A DNA stretch of 64,000 nt from Bactericera cockerelli (GCA_024516035.1 CM044966.1:22603185-22667184); one strand, 5' to 3'; counted from the first letter of the stretch, positions 22,148-32,722 are shown. Translations and numbers: made by a program. Notes: generated from the letters alone by a model not told the origin.

Positions 22148-22680
22148 TTTAATAGATTCTCTGTTTGCAATATCTGTGAGGCCCATCTTAGAGTTCCGAG
22201 AGTTGGGGAGTTTAGATATACAGGGTGTCTGTGCGGACCCTTTAGAAACATATGTCCTAACTAAAGGGCGGGGTTATTGCCTATGGCAATCTCTGTTTGC
22301 AATATCTGTGAGGCCCATCTTAGAGTTCAGAGAGTCTGGGAGTTCAGATATACAGGGTGTCTGTGCGGACCCTTTAGAAACATATGTCCTAACTAAAGGG
22401 CGGGGTTATTGCCTATGGCAATCTCTGTTTGCAATATCTATGAGGCCCATCTTAGAGTTCAGATATACAAGGTGTCTGTGCGGACCCTTTAGAAACATAT
22501 GTCCTAACGAAAGGGCGGGGTTATTGCCTATGGCAATCTCTGTTTGCAATATCTATGAGGCCAAGCTTAGAGTTCCGAGAGACGGGGAGTTCAGAGAGTC
22601 TGGAGTTCAGAGAGTTTGGAGTTCAGAGAGTCTGGAGTTCAGAGAGTCGGGAGTTCAGATATACAGAGTGTCGCTGGTAT
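22148..22680. repeat. About 120-130-bp tandem array plus 18-bp sub-repeats
   Basis: Three and a half units of ATATACAGGGTGTCTGTGCG ... TGCCTATGGCAATCTCTGTT ... GAGGCCCATCTTAGAGTTC. Each contains a piece of the family H SINE tail (AAAGGGCGGGGTTATTGCC). At the right, GGAGTTCAGAGAGTCT repeats about five times every 18 bp. The array lies just downstream of the stop of lysozyme gene 2. Confidence 0.8.
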
Positions 22681-22707
22681 ACATCAGACGTGGTGGCGCC
22701 CAACGCC

Positions 22708-22964
22708 TCAGTACGCGCAGTGCTTCAAGTTCGGGAGGACTTTCTCCGGGGTGTCACAGTACTCGTAAGCGGCCCACGCCTCGAATCCGTTGCCCCCCTG
22801 CAAGCGCCGGGTCTCAGCCAGGACGTGTACTGCGCAGGTTATGTCGTCATCAATGCCGTCGTCTTCAAACTGGGAGCAGAGCGCGTTGCAGCCTTTGCCC
22901 GGCTTGCCAGCGACCACGCACCAGTGGCGGTCGTTGATCTGGAACAGGCCCCAGTTGCGGCTTC
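22708..22964 (-). CDS. Lysozyme-c-like gene 2, exon 2 (C-terminal)
   Basis: Acceptor CCACCCCTCAG ends at 22965. The exon joins exon 1 in phase 1 to give IRNGSRNWGLFQINDRHWC, then GKGCNALC, DDDITCA, FEAWAAYEYC and the terminal CAY stop. The product is 157 residues with eight cysteines and a mature length of about 132, normal for c-type lysozymes. The catalytic Asp (Asp52 of hen lysozyme) is Asn here, and the catalytic Glu in exon 1 is Gly. With both acid residues gone, hydrolysis of peptidoglycan is unlikely; a binding or other lysozyme-like role is more plausible. Unlike gene 1 it has no basic tail. GC content is well above the flanks. Confidence 0.88.
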
Positions 22965-23054
22965 CTGAGGGGTGGAAGGAAAATTGAAATCGAAGCAAAT
23001 TTTTTTTTTTAATATTTTTTCATTTTATTTTATTATTATTATTTTTTTTTTTTT

Positions 23055-23150
23055 TTGGTTTAACGTCGCTTTCAACTGCATGGTCATATCACGACGGGGG
23101 TGTTACCCTCCATTCGCAGGAAACTCACAAACCTGCTACCCACATTAACC
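23055..23150 (-). repeat. 5S-type SINE, 3' fragment inside the lysozyme 2 intron
   Basis: TTTAACGTCGCTTTCAACTG, CATGGTCATATCACGACGGG and CCATTCGCAGGAAACTC match the 3' half of the 5S-derived SINEs, in reverse. Confidence 0.6.
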
Positions 23151-23209
23151 TTTATTTTTATCATTTTAATTGTTTGTAATACTAATGTATGTTAACAATG
23201 TGAGGTAAA

Positions 23210-23955
23210 AAAAACACTGCCAATTATGGACACAATACTTCCTCGTGATTGCTTCACATTGTAAACACGTGCCAATTTTGAGATTTTATAGAAAATTACT
23301 TGTATCTCCAAAACGGCTCAACCGATTTTCTTCAAATTTGATTTATATGGTAGAATATCGTTTTTTCTACAATCTGAATTCCACAAAAAATTCTGTATCG
23401 GCAAGTCGTGGTCCTTATTTTTTTACTTTTTTGTCCAAAATTTCGGATTTTCTTAAATATCAGAGTCAAATTATAATTAATTTAAAAATAAGTATAAATA
23501 ACCTATGTCAAATAATAATATGCATATTCTTACAAAATTTCATCGAAATCGGGTGTACCGTTCACGAGATATAAGCGTTTAAGTAAAAAGTTAGTGGTCA
23601 GGCGCATGGTCTCTTTCACCCAGAACCGCTGGTATGAATTCGATAAATTTAAAATAGGACCATCTACAGAATGTCTCCTAGATGTGTGCAAAATTTCATC
23701 AAAATCGGTCGAGTAGTTTCCGAGATTTGCGCGTTACAAGGAATCGTTTTTACAGACCGACAGACAGACAGACAGACAGACCGACAGACCGACAGACCGA
23801 CAGACGGACACAAAACCAAATTTACTCAGTAGGTTATGAAACGTCCAGAAATATGAAAAAAATTGAAATCGGAGCAAAAAAATATTTTTTTTTACAAAAA
23901 CGAACACAATACTTCCGATTTCTAATATTAGAAATTTCTCGGAAGTAAAAAGAAC
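23210..23955 (+). mobile_element. Non-coding element, family G, in the lysozyme 2 intron
   Basis: Runs from the CAATTATGGACACAATACTT end to TTTCTAATATTAGAAATTTC then TCGGAAGT, with a (GACA)n/(GACC)n microsatellite at 23756-23812. Two related copies lie at 50440-50800 and 51272-51985. Several blocks (for example ATCGGTCGAGTAGTTTCCGA, TATAAGCGTTTAAGTAAAAA) are well conserved between copies. I cannot assign a superfamily. Confidence 0.6.
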
Positions 23956-24190
23956 AAACAAAACTAGTTACAATTTACAAACAATTAAAAAGAGGTACTG
24001 ATAAAATAGGTGCCAGAAGAAAAAGTAGCTGTACAGATAAAAGATTTGACGATAATACCTGAAACCACATTATTAGACCAATTAGACCATGTACCCTAGG
24101 ATTTTTTATTTTTCAAAAACTCTTTCAGGGGCCGAGTAATTTGAGGTGTCCAACTTTGGTGGGACATCCTGTATATGAGTTTTTACTTAC

Positions 24191-24407
24191 CATTACGAAT
24201 TGGCATGGTTAATGTTCTGGAGTTGAAATTAGACCCCTCCTTGGCTATACAGACCCAAGTGGGGATATCCGCCCTCTGTACTCCGGGATGTGTCGCTAGA
24301 TAGCGCGCTAGTTCACAATTCCTGAAAACATAACTCTCGATTTCTTGAGGAAGCAGTGTGCAGTAGACGAGCACTAGGCAAGCCCCGGTCAGACTGGTGA
24401 AACGCAT
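24191..24407 (-). CDS. Lysozyme-c-like gene 2, exon 1
   Basis: I start at the ATG at 24407 because it begins the signal sequence MRFTSLTGACLVLVYCTLL, which aligns with gene 1; an in-frame upstream ATG at 24485 would add a polar 26-residue leader. Cleavage is likely after QEIES, giving mature YVFRNCELARYL. The IPTWVCIAKEGSNFNS block shows Gly at the catalytic Glu position, with a Glu one residue earlier. The donor is ATG/GTAAGT at 24190, phase 1. A 202-bp-arm foldback begins about 160 bp upstream of the start, so it may lie in the promoter region. Confidence 0.87.
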
Positions 24408-24567
24408 CGTGATGCTTACCCTTTTTTTCTTGTGACTTTGGGAGTTCGGTAGATCTGTGGAAAAGATTTTAGTCGTGTTAGTCAACGGACGGTAATTTTT
24501 TTATATTTGTGTCAATTAAAATGATTGTTTCACGTTTTTCATAAAACGCACTAAGGTCCCGAATTAA

Positions 24568-24997
24568 GATATCCCCCAAAAAACACTTCGTGTAAAAATA
24601 GTCGTCAAGTGTTGAAATAATTAAAAAGAACTGATATCAAAAACGTCAATTTTCTATGTTTCAAGGAATTTTTTTTCACGTAATTAGTCACACAACAAAA
24701 TAATACTCTTAAAGAACCATATTGTATAGTTACAGAACCACGTCCTTGACTACTGCACACTGTTTTGTTCTGAAATTTATGTGTAGTAATCTGCTAACAA
24801 AACAGTGTGCAGTAGTCAAGGACGTGGTTCTGTAACTATACGATATGGTTCTTTAAGAGTATTATTTTGTTGTGTGACTAATTACGTGAAAAAAAATTCC
24901 TTGAAACATAGAAAATTGACGTTTTTGATATCAGTTCTTTTTAATTATTTCAACACTTGACGACTATTTTTACACGAAGTGTTTTTTGGGGGATATC
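24568..24997. mobile_element. Foldback (palindromic) element 2
   Basis: Nearly perfect inverted repeat: arms 24568-24769 and 24796-24997 (202 bp each) with a 26-bp loop. Ends are GATATCCCCCAAAAAACACT / AGTGTTTTTTGGGGGATATC followed by a CGTGT motif. The ends match the foldback at 197-738 while the arm interiors differ. No coding capacity. Confidence 0.88.
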
Positions 24998-25307
24998 ACT
25001 ACTTTTTGATTTAATTGATTTTCCTCAATCAGTGATGCAAAAAGGTCGTAAATCGACTTACGCCCTTTTTCCGTCAAGCCCTGCAAACAAAAAAGAAACT
25101 TTAGAAAGATGCTGAGAGAAAATTTTATAGTATACTTTCTGAAGAGAGGAGAAATCTTTAGATAACAACTGTGACCCTTTCAGTGACACTAAATAGCGCT
25201 CAGCAATTTTGTTGATCTTTTCAAATTTTGAAACCCACTGCTACATTCACTAAAAGAAAAGTACCCCGTTTCAGTATTGTTGGCAATAATTAGAGATGGG
25301 TAATACC

Positions 25308-25475
25308 GAGTATTTCATAGAACCGGTACTTCAGTAATCGATTATATAAAAGTACCGAGTATTTCCCAGGTTCTTTTGTACTTGGTTTTTGAGATTCTGA
25401 GAGCGGATGTAAATGGAAAAGTGGATTCGAGTAATTACTCAAGAACCAAGTACAAAAGCACCGGTTCTTTCATCA
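25308..25475. repeat. Short inverted repeat (MITE-like)
   Basis: The CTTGGTTCTTGAGTAATTAC-type block near 25432 pairs with AGGTTCTTTTGTACTTGGTT near 25370, and ACCGGTACTT with GCACCGGTTC. Probably a degenerate small TIR element. Confidence 0.4.
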
Positions 25476-25514
25476 TTCAGTACACTAACTAATAATAATA
25501 ATAATGCTTTTTCT

Positions 25515-25787
25515 TTGTGTTATTATGTCACAATTTTAGTGGGTAGCGCAGAATCATAGGACTTTACCACTTTAATTTACAATATCTTGTATTATTTTTT
25601 TGCCTAAGATTCTGCCACTGGTCGCTGCTTCACATTAAAGCAGCTACTCATTTTTCCTCACGAGGTATGAGTGGACCCCGAACATCCAAGTACAGAGCAG
25701 AAAAAATCCTCCCCCGCTGGGAATCGAACCCAGGTCACCATGTGTGCAATGCCTAGCGCGCTAACTCGCTCTGCCACAGTGACTACC
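25515..25787 (-). repeat. tRNA-derived SINE, family F
   Basis: On the minus strand the head is GTGGCAGAGCGAGTTAGCGC (A box) and GGTTCGATTCCCAGCGGG (B box). Then come a body with CTTGGATGTTCGGGGTCCAC and AAGCAGCGACCAGTGGCAGA, and a tail with TAATAACACAAAGAAA. Confidence 0.7.
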
Positions 25788-25914
25788 AGTACACTAACTA
25801 AATCTCACACTAACTAAATCTCACAATTTTGCATTCTGAACGTGTACAGGAGATAAATCTCGGTTCGCAAAATTTGTTAACACTCACTCACGTGACAGTC
25901 ACTCACTCATTCAT

Positions 25915-26892
25915 CTCGATTTCTCAGCACTGGTACGTCCTAGGAAGCTGAAATTAGGTATGTAGGTCACTTTTATGTCGTAAATGCCACTGGGGCGCCC
26001 GCCACGGGGGAAAAAGGAAAAAGCATTTGCATGAAAAAACGCGCTTTTTCATCTTTTCACCTTTTCATCACTGTTTCTCCGTACCGGTAAATTTCTGGTG
26101 GCTCAAAATTAATATATAACTTGACTCTATATTATGGATGTGCAATAAGAAAGGATTTTATTAAATTCAAACTGGAGCGCCAGCCCCGGTGAAAAGGGAG
26201 AGTCCTAAAACTTGGAAGGGCGACACAATTATTTTACGTTTTTAAACCTAAGTGACATTTTTTCTCGAAATTTGTCACAACGACCTATCAACTCAAAGCC
26301 AGAAAGTTTTAGGCAAGGGTTTGAGCTTTCAATTGACGTATCGATCGCGAATTCCTGATGAGCCGTTCTTGAGCTACGCCAGGTAAGGTAAAAAAATGGA
26401 TGAGTAAAACGTAAAAAGTATTGTGACCTAAATGACATTTTTTTTTAATTTGAAGTGACGACATATCAACTCAAAGTGAGAAAGTTTTAGGCAAGGGTCT
26501 GAGCTTTCCTTTGAAATATCGATCGCAAAATTCTGATGAGCCCTTCTTGAGCTATGCCGGGTAAGGACAAAAAGTGGATTGTGACACAATTTTTTTCTCA
26601 TATTTTTACTTTTCTGTGCGGTGTGGTGTGAATGTGGTATGTGTGTGTGGTGTGAGTGTGTGGTGTGGGTGTGTGGTGTGGTGTGGTATGTGTGGTGTGG
26701 TGTGGTATGTGTAATGTGAGTGTATGATGTGTGATTTGTGTGTGGTGTGTGTGTGGTGGTGTGGTGTGGTGTGTGGTGGTGTGGTGTGGTGTGTGGTGGT
26801 GTGTTGTGTGTGGTGGTGTGGTGTGGGTTGGTGTGGTGTGGTGTGTTGTGTGTGTGTGATGAGCTGGCGAAGCGGCAGGTGTAAACCGCTAG
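25915..26892 (+). mobile_element. Helitron-like element (degenerate)
   Basis: The 3' end GCGAAGCGGCAGGTGTAAAC then CGCTAG/T has the hairpin-CTAG form of Helitrons and matches the ends at 56914 and 58023. Inside are two copies of the ATCAACTCAAAGC..GAAAGTTTTAGGCAAGG block and a (GT)n tract at 26615-26860. The 5' boundary is uncertain. The part near 25935 (ACGTCCTAGGAAGCTGAAAT) matches the Helitron at 44153. Confidence 0.6.
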
Positions 26893-27065
26893 TGTTTCAA
26901 AAAATTAGAAGTTCCACTTCCTAGTTTATAAACTGAGTTACATAATCTACACTTCCCTAAACCGTCCGATTGTTTGAAACTGTTTCTTACTATGGCTTTA
27001 AGAAATTATGACCCATGTATTTGCCTAACTTCAAGTTCCTAAACATTAAAGTTAAGTCAGAAGTA

Positions 27066-27165
27066 CTCAGACTCGCTTTACTAAATCTACGCTGAAACCG
27101 GGACTTGAACCACCGACCTCTAGGTTACAAGTCCACTGCCTTATCGATCAAGCTACTGAGGTTGG
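27066..27165 (-). repeat. SINE family A (partial)
   Basis: The tRNA-like head and the first part of the body; the GATATCAC tail is missing. Confidence 0.65.
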
Positions 27166-27296
27166 TAAGTTGCTAAACATGGTGTCATTTCAGCATAATC
27201 AGTATAAACAGAAAAAGTAAGAAATTGTTCTAGATTATACATTTTTATTATTATTATCTGACCTTACAATTAACACTGCGACCTAATTATGTAGAT

Positions 27297-27522
27297 CTAT
27301 TGTGACCAGTTGATTCTATTTGGTATTAACGTCCTGACTGAGATAGTCAGGACGGGGATTTTACCCTCCATTCGCTGGGAATCGTACCAGCTACCCACAT
27401 TAACCTCACCGAGCCTGGGTAGGGCCGGAAATGTCAGCCTCACGTGTTTGGATGAAACAGAATTTTCGTCGAAAAGTCTGCTGCAACCGAGAGTCGAACT
27501 CGAGAACTCTGGTCTACGGGTA
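27297..27522 (-). repeat. SINE family D (partial)
   Basis: Reverse copy of the central block and a decayed head (CAACCGAGAGTCGAACTCGA). Confidence 0.65.
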
Positions 27523-27529
27523 GTATAGG

Positions 27530-28680
27530 TAGACCGATAGTTAGATTGTGACATATCAATTTGATCTACATTAATCAATATTCTGCCTCTGACTGGCCAA
27601 TATTTAATACTTTTCTAATAATATCAGAGGCACGCACGCTTCCTCTCAGTAGTGAGTTTGAAGAAATGTTTTACCTTTGAAATATAAAATTATGATTGTT
27701 ATGATAATATTATCGTGATGTAGAAATCTTTGAACAAAGTTATAGGACGTTATTATTCCCGTTCGGATAAGTCGGTCTGTTGGCAGCTTGGATGAAGCTA
27801 GGACGTGAAACGCATAGTTTATGTTCTGTGTGAGGTGAAGATTTTTTGTTACTCTCATAAATTAAAATTCAGTTTTTTCTTTTTATGTCTCACACTGTCG
27901 CTGATTTTTTTAAATTTTTATTTACATCGTAGTATAATTCTGCGTAATTAGACCTTTAGAAAGAACTTTCAGTCATCCACTTGGGATAAATAGGCGTGGC
28001 TCTGGGGTTCATTATAGATATTCCTTTAGAGGGCTTTAAATACTTATCTACTTGTTTCAACCATCTGAAATTAAATGTGCTCGTTCTCATTGAATAGACC
28101 TTTCTAAAAACACTAAAAATACATATCTAGGATATCCAGAAAAAATAAGAAAATAGAAATCCGGTTTTCTTGTAAAAGACTATAACTCAATTTTTGTCCG
28201 GTGAAACACTTAATTTATGTCAAAATACTATCCCATATGATTAGGGCTTTCTAAAAATACCACAATCGCAGCTCCAAAATAACCAGAAAAAAAAAGAAAA
28301 AAGAAATACGGTTTTCTTGTAAAAGGCTATATCTCCTATCCTATAAAAAATAAATAATTGAAACTATAAAAGGTATGCAGAAATAAAAATTCCCTTTCCA
28401 AAAACGTATCTCACGTCTTTCCACGATAAGCACACGTTGCTGTACCCTTGACAGAAAATTGGTCTGAAAAAAAAAAAACCCCCGTATGAATAATTTTATG
28501 AAATTCAAGATTTTCGGCGTGGCCAGAAAACGACTTTAACTGTACGTAGGAACCTCGCGCTTTCGTGAAACACAATCTACTTTCGCGTCTCATTACGAAT
28601 TTAAATTAAAAATTGATAAAAGTAAGCGGGAAGTGGGCGAAAACAATAAAACAAAATATATATTATAAACTCTGTTTCGT
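27530..28680. other. Non-coding stretch without a recognised feature
   Basis: AT-rich. At 28085-28330 two related segments (AAAAATAAGAAAATAGAAATCC GGTTTTCTTG-type, AAGACTATAACTC / AAGGCTATATCTC) indicate an old internal duplication. No exon recognised. Confidence 0.35.
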
Positions 28681-28691
28681 GTTAATATAGG

Positions 28692-28745
28692 CCGGCTGGC
28701 TGGCGCTACTTGACGAGCGCTCGCCTCCCGGCGAGCTTGATACCT
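28692..28745. other. GC-rich patch
   Basis: GGCCGGCTGGCTGGCGCTAC and GAGCGCTCGCCTCCCGGCGA stand out from AT-rich surroundings. It could be an unrecognised exon or promoter; I could not fix splice sites or a frame. Confidence 0.25.
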
Positions 28746-28904
28746 ATAGACTTAAATTAACTAATGCTACGCTATCCCTTAACACGCCCTCTGGTGAGAA
28801 TTTCAACCAATCACAGCGCGTTTATATCAGCTGTTAAGTGATCGTGTCTTGGATTAACAAATCCTAGATATTTAATCCTGATTCATGATTTGGCCCTAAA
28901 TAAA

Positions 28905-28981
28905 TGCCATACTAGTGACTCGAACCTGTGTCCTCCAGATTACGAATCCGCCGCCTTATCGATAGAGCTACTAAGGTCGCT
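28905..28981 (-). repeat. tRNA-like SINE head (family A-like, diverged)
   Basis: On the minus strand CCTTAGTAGCTCTATCGATA and a B box GGTTCGAGTC. No body follows. Confidence 0.45.
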
Positions 28982-29213
28982 ATGTAAATGTAAGCGGTTA
29001 ATATTTTAGCATAATGTGGTGTTTGTTTTATTTAATTAAAAAAAAAAAATCAGTTTAAATCTAGCTATGTAAGACACTTATTATTGTTATTCAACATTTT
29101 ATTAGATATAAATGGCCATATGTACAATATAAATTATTTTTTTAACAATAAAAAAATAGAAACAATATATACAATTAAAGTGAAAAATAATAGAAAAATG
29201 TATACATAATATA

Positions 29214-29275
29214 ATTATGTCCTAACTAAATGGCGGGGTTATTGCCTGTGGCAATCTCTTCCACCCCAGACATAT
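29214..29275 (-). repeat. SINE tail family H
   Basis: GTCCTAACTAAATGGCGGGG then TTATTGCCTGTGGCAATCTC, reverse orientation. Confidence 0.5.
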
Positions 29276-29401
29276 AGATTGATGTGAAAGGAGTAGTTTA
29301 ATCTTTATTAAAATTTATTTACAAAAATGTCATAAATTTCAAAGGCAGAGCCTTTAGGCAATATTATCTACCATCAAAACCATTGTACACTAAGGGCCGC
29401 A

Positions 29402-29584
29402 TTATGAATTAGGATTAGTAAATCCAATATAATAATTAATGGCTGCTCCATCTTCATTTGGTAAAATTTTAACACTTAGACGACCGGCATGGTTTTTCGT
29501 GAATTCCCTTGTGGGACCGGCGATAATACGGCTATCCGACCCCGTGTACCACCGGTGGTACACCCGGTCGTCTACGTGTTTCAA
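29402..29584 (-). other. Unassigned 60-codon frame
   Basis: The minus strand is open from 29584 to a stop at 29402, with peptide-like composition (ending AAINYYIGFTNPNS). The nucleotide sequence is more GC-rich than its surroundings and has no repeat elsewhere in the window. I recognise no family. It could be an exon, a retroposed gene or an old integrated sequence. Confidence 0.25.
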
Positions 29585-29935
29585 TCTTCGACTTTTTTTC
29601 TTTTCCTTTTTTAATCAATCTTCGAAACTGGAGTACCTGCACGAGAGAAGAATCATCATTTATTTTTTGGCACGTCTAAAAATCACTTAACTTGAAGTGA
29701 TAAGGCGGGGACTCTACCACTTAACCACCCGAGATAACTGATAAGCTTCCATAATATTAAGTCACGTTCTAACTGTTGATTTAACATACAAACAAGTGCA
29801 TTGTTATTGTTGGTGGTTTTTTGTACTTTCCAATGAGGTAACTGAGATTATTTATTTATTTATTATTTGCTCACCAGGTTTTAATTTGAACAACTCCTGT
29901 GACGGCACAGCTCAATGTACCTACTTTATTTGTCT

Positions 29936-30140
29936 GTCCCGGTAGCTCAGTGTTAAAGGCGGCACTCTGTGAATCCAGAGGTTCCAGAGGTCGTGGGTTC
30001 GAAACCCAGCCGGGACATGACACGTTATCCTCCCATTTGGGATTTTTACCACATAATAATACGTCTTGGGCTTACTGCTGGAATAATGGCACTCTAATAG
30101 TCTTAATCTGGCAGTATAAATAAGGCGATATTATTATTAT
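29936..30140 (+). repeat. SINE family C (full length)
   Basis: TGTCCCGGTAGCTCAGTGTT, GGGTTCGAAACCCAGCCGGG, TCCCATTTGGGATTTTTACC, then ATAAGGCGAT plus ATT repeats. An 8-bp insertion duplicates GGTTCCAGA in the head. Confidence 0.72.
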
Positions 30141-30361
30141 TATTTATTTACAATTCTTACTGCTCAGTGTATTGGATAAAATTGCAAAGTATAAGCAATG
30201 GGAACCGATAGTCAAATCTTTGGTTTAAACCCAAAGACTTATTGGACATAACGTATATGGAAAGAAAAACCACACGACTGACATTATCCCTCGAAAAGAA
30301 GTCGAATTCCGCCACTGGTAACTCAACGGTATAGAGATAGCAAAAAATCAAAGATATATAA

Positions 30362-30568
30362 TAATAATAATATCGCCTTTTTTATACTGCCCGATAAGGA
30401 CTATAAAAGTCCCATTATTCCAGCAGTAAGCCCAAGACATAATATTATGTGGTAAAAATCCCAAATGGGAGGATACCTTGTCATGTCCCGGCTGGGTTTT
30501 GAACCCACGACCTCTGGAATCTTTGGATTCACAGAGTGCCGCCTTTACCACTGAGCTACCGGGACAGA
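30362..30568 (-). repeat. SINE family C (full length)
   Basis: Inverted relative to the copy at 29936, so the two could pair. Complete from the ATATCGCC tail to the TGTCCCGG head. Confidence 0.72.
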
Positions 30569-30619
30569 CATATATTTTACTTTCCTTTCTATAGGACAAG
30601 GAAAGTAAAAAAAGGAATG

Positions 30620-30893
30620 TGTTTCTTTGTGTTATTATATCACAATTTTAGTGAGTTGCGCAGAATTAATGACTTTTCCGTATCTTTGATATCCCAATAT
30701 CTTATTTTTGCCTACAATTCCGCCACTGATGGTCGCTGCTAACATTAAAACAGCTACTCATTTCTCCTCACGAGGTATGAGTTGACCCCGAACACCCAAG
30801 TACAGAGCAGAAAAAATCCTGCCCCGCTGGGGATCGAACCCAGGTCACCGTGTGTGCAATGCCTAGCGCTAACTCACTCTCCCACGGTGACTT
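30620..30893 (-). repeat. SINE family F (full length)
   Basis: Includes CCCCGCTGGGGATCGAACCC and the AAACACAAAG-type tail. Compared with 25515-25787 it lacks two bases of the anticodon-arm region. Confidence 0.68.
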
Positions 30894-30916
30894 CTCACTT
30901 TATTATTATTTTTAAG

Positions 30917-31048
30917 TTTAAAGTTATCATATTATTGTTAATCACTTTCGTGATATCACAACTACTCAAACTCGCTTTACTAAATCTTTGCTGAAACCGG
31001 GACTTGAACCACCCACCTACAGGTTACAAGTCCGCCGCCTTATCGATT
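30917..31048 (-). repeat. SINE family A
   Basis: Complete tail and body; the head ends at CGCCTTATCGAT, missing the A box. Confidence 0.65.
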
Positions 31049-31419
31049 CTTAAAAAAAGAATACTTACATGAATGAAAACTTACATGTTTACAAGGAAAG
31101 AAAAAAAGAATACTTACATGTTTAATACAAGAGATCAGAGAAAACACAAGACACTAAAAATTAAAAAATACAGACCTCTCTTTAAAAATTTGTTCATTAA
31201 AAATAATAATTAAAGTTTAAAACGGATTTTTTTTGTTCAATTATTTGTTTAAAAAAATATTATTCCATACCGAAGGATCTCAAATGCGATTCCTAAAGGA
31301 AATGCGGATTGCGACAAGTGTGACATCTTGCCATTCTTTATCACAAAAGTCAGAGACAAAGGTGCCAGTGTGTGTTATCAGTTGCTGAATAATTACCTAC
31401 TCGTCGCCATTAAAACATT

Positions 31420-31540
31420 GGTGCCAGCGTCGATGGCGAAGTTAAGCAACGCCCAGCGAGGTGAGGACCGTGATGCTGGCATTCCGGGCTTTCGGCCCAA
31501 CCCAGGCTGTGTGACGTTAATGTGGGCAGCAGTGCTCTTA
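31420..31540 (+). repeat. 5S rRNA-derived SINE (5' truncated)
   Basis: GAAGTTAAGCAACGCCCAGC GAGGTGAGGACC followed by AACCCAGGCTGTGTGACGTT. It ends shortly before the exon at 31607. Confidence 0.6.
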
Positions 31541-31606
31541 ACCACTAAGGAGGTCGCATTTATTATTATATCCGACTAATGTTCTTCTTCTTTTCCATGG
31601 TTTCAG

Positions 31607-31677
31607 GATCAGTGAAGACGTCCCTAATGGCTGGATCCACTTTCAACATCACCTGGCATCTGGCTTATCCTCACCGC
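31607..31677 (+). CDS. DOMON/EGF gene, first recognised exon
   Basis: Acceptor TTTCCATGGTTTCAG ends at 31606. The exon enters in phase 1 (two bases, then 23 codons) and reads SVKTSLMAGSTFNITWHLAY then PHR, with donor CGC/GTAAGT. It leaves in phase 0 and joins the exon at 46884, which starts GGFKLHVLDS. AGSTFNITWHLAYPHRGGFK is a convincing continuous beta-sandwich segment. The block resembles the N-terminal module of secreted arthropod proteins that go on to EGF and DOMON modules; similarity to the chitin-binding type-4 / LPMO fold is possible but not shown. Earlier exons (signal peptide and so on) were not found in the window. Confidence 0.7.
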
Positions 31678-32079
31678 GTAAGTGATCTTAAGATTATAAG
31701 ATTCTATTGTGGTAAGGTTGGCCTTAGGGAGGGCATCCAGCTGTAGAGAATATGCCAAAACCAACCAAACAAGATTACATCATTATATTCAAAAATAATA
31801 AGTGTCACACACAAACCAAGCCCAACATTGTCCCATGAATAGAATTCAAAATCTTGGTAATTTAATCAGCGGTGCTGGTTTAGAACAGTGTCTTGTTATG
31901 ATCAACAGATTTACAGCGAAAATGTGAGACCTTTAATGTTCTTCACAATAATTCTCACATATAATCGATCTCCACTGTTTTCTCAGAGTAGGTAAAATTT
32001 TGATGAGGTTTGTCTTTTTTTAAGAAAAAGATGATTGTTTCACGGCCTTTTTTTCTTTCCTTATCTTAAAATAATTATA

Positions 32080-32277
32080 ATACTCAGTGGAAAATAACCA
32101 CCAGGCGAGTTTAGCTCGAAGCATTTTCTACCACCTAACCTTCAGAGTCTTGTTATTATGTGGTGACAAACTCAAATTAATGAGGAGCAATTCATGCACT
32201 GGGTGGGATTCGAACCAATGGATCCCCACGCTACCAGGATTACCAGAGCAGCGCGTTAACCACTTGACTACCAAAGC
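32080..32277 (-). repeat. SINE family B (full length)
   Basis: Reverse copy with CACTGGGTGGGATTCGAACC and TAACCACTTGACTACCA. Confidence 0.7.
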
Positions 32278-32282
32278 ACGGA

Positions 32283-32468
32283 ATTTAGCCAGCGTCGATG
32301 GCGCGTTGAATGCACCGGTTTTCGTAGGATCACCGAAGTTAAGAAACGTCCAGCGAGGTGAAGACTTAGTGTTTCTGGCATTCCGGCCCAACTTAGGCTG
32401 GGTGAGACTAATGTGGTAGCAGGTTTGTGAGTTTAATGCGAATGGAGTGTAACACCCCCGTAGTGATA
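32283..32468 (+). repeat. 5S rRNA-derived SINE (near full length)
   Basis: The best 5S match in the window: CGTTGAATGCACCGGTTTTC then GGATCACCGAAGTTAAGAAA and CGAGGTGAAGACTTAGTG. The shared SINE body and a GTGATATGACC end follow. Confidence 0.72.
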
Positions 32469-32571
32469 TGACCTATTGATATTGATGATGATCGTCTTTA
32501 AAAAAGAAAAGAAAAAAGATTAATGTTTCACAGTCTTTTGCTTTCCTTATCGTATAAAAATAATAATGTGT

Positions 32572-32722
32572 TTCTTTGTGTTATTATATCACAATTTCAG
32601 TGGGTAGCGCCGAATTATAGGACTTTTCCGTATCTTTAATATCCCACTATCTTATTTTGACTATAATTCTACCACTAGTCGCTGCTAACATTAAAGCAGC
32701 TAGGTACGAGTGAACCTTATCG
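32572..32722 (-). repeat. SINE family F, 3' half
   Basis: GTGTTATTATATCACAATTT ... GTCGCTGCTAACATTAAAGC; the tRNA-like head is missing. Confidence 0.6.

Noticed and set aside
22071..22968. 288-codon and 137-codon plus-strand frames
   Set aside because: They read across the 120-130-bp tandem array and the antisense of lysozyme 2 exon 2.
23245..23574. 109-codon frame in the family G element
   Set aside because: The related copies at 50440 and 51272 do not keep the frame, so it is a non-coding element.
29936..30010. Functional tRNA gene
   Set aside because: A/B boxes and an acceptor-like stem are present, but the head has an extra duplicated segment, the SINE body follows, and similar copies occur at 19887, 30362, 48138 and 61432.
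32283..32380. 5S rRNA gene
   Set aside because: Only the 5S internal region is similar; it continues into a SINE body and is diverged at conserved positions.
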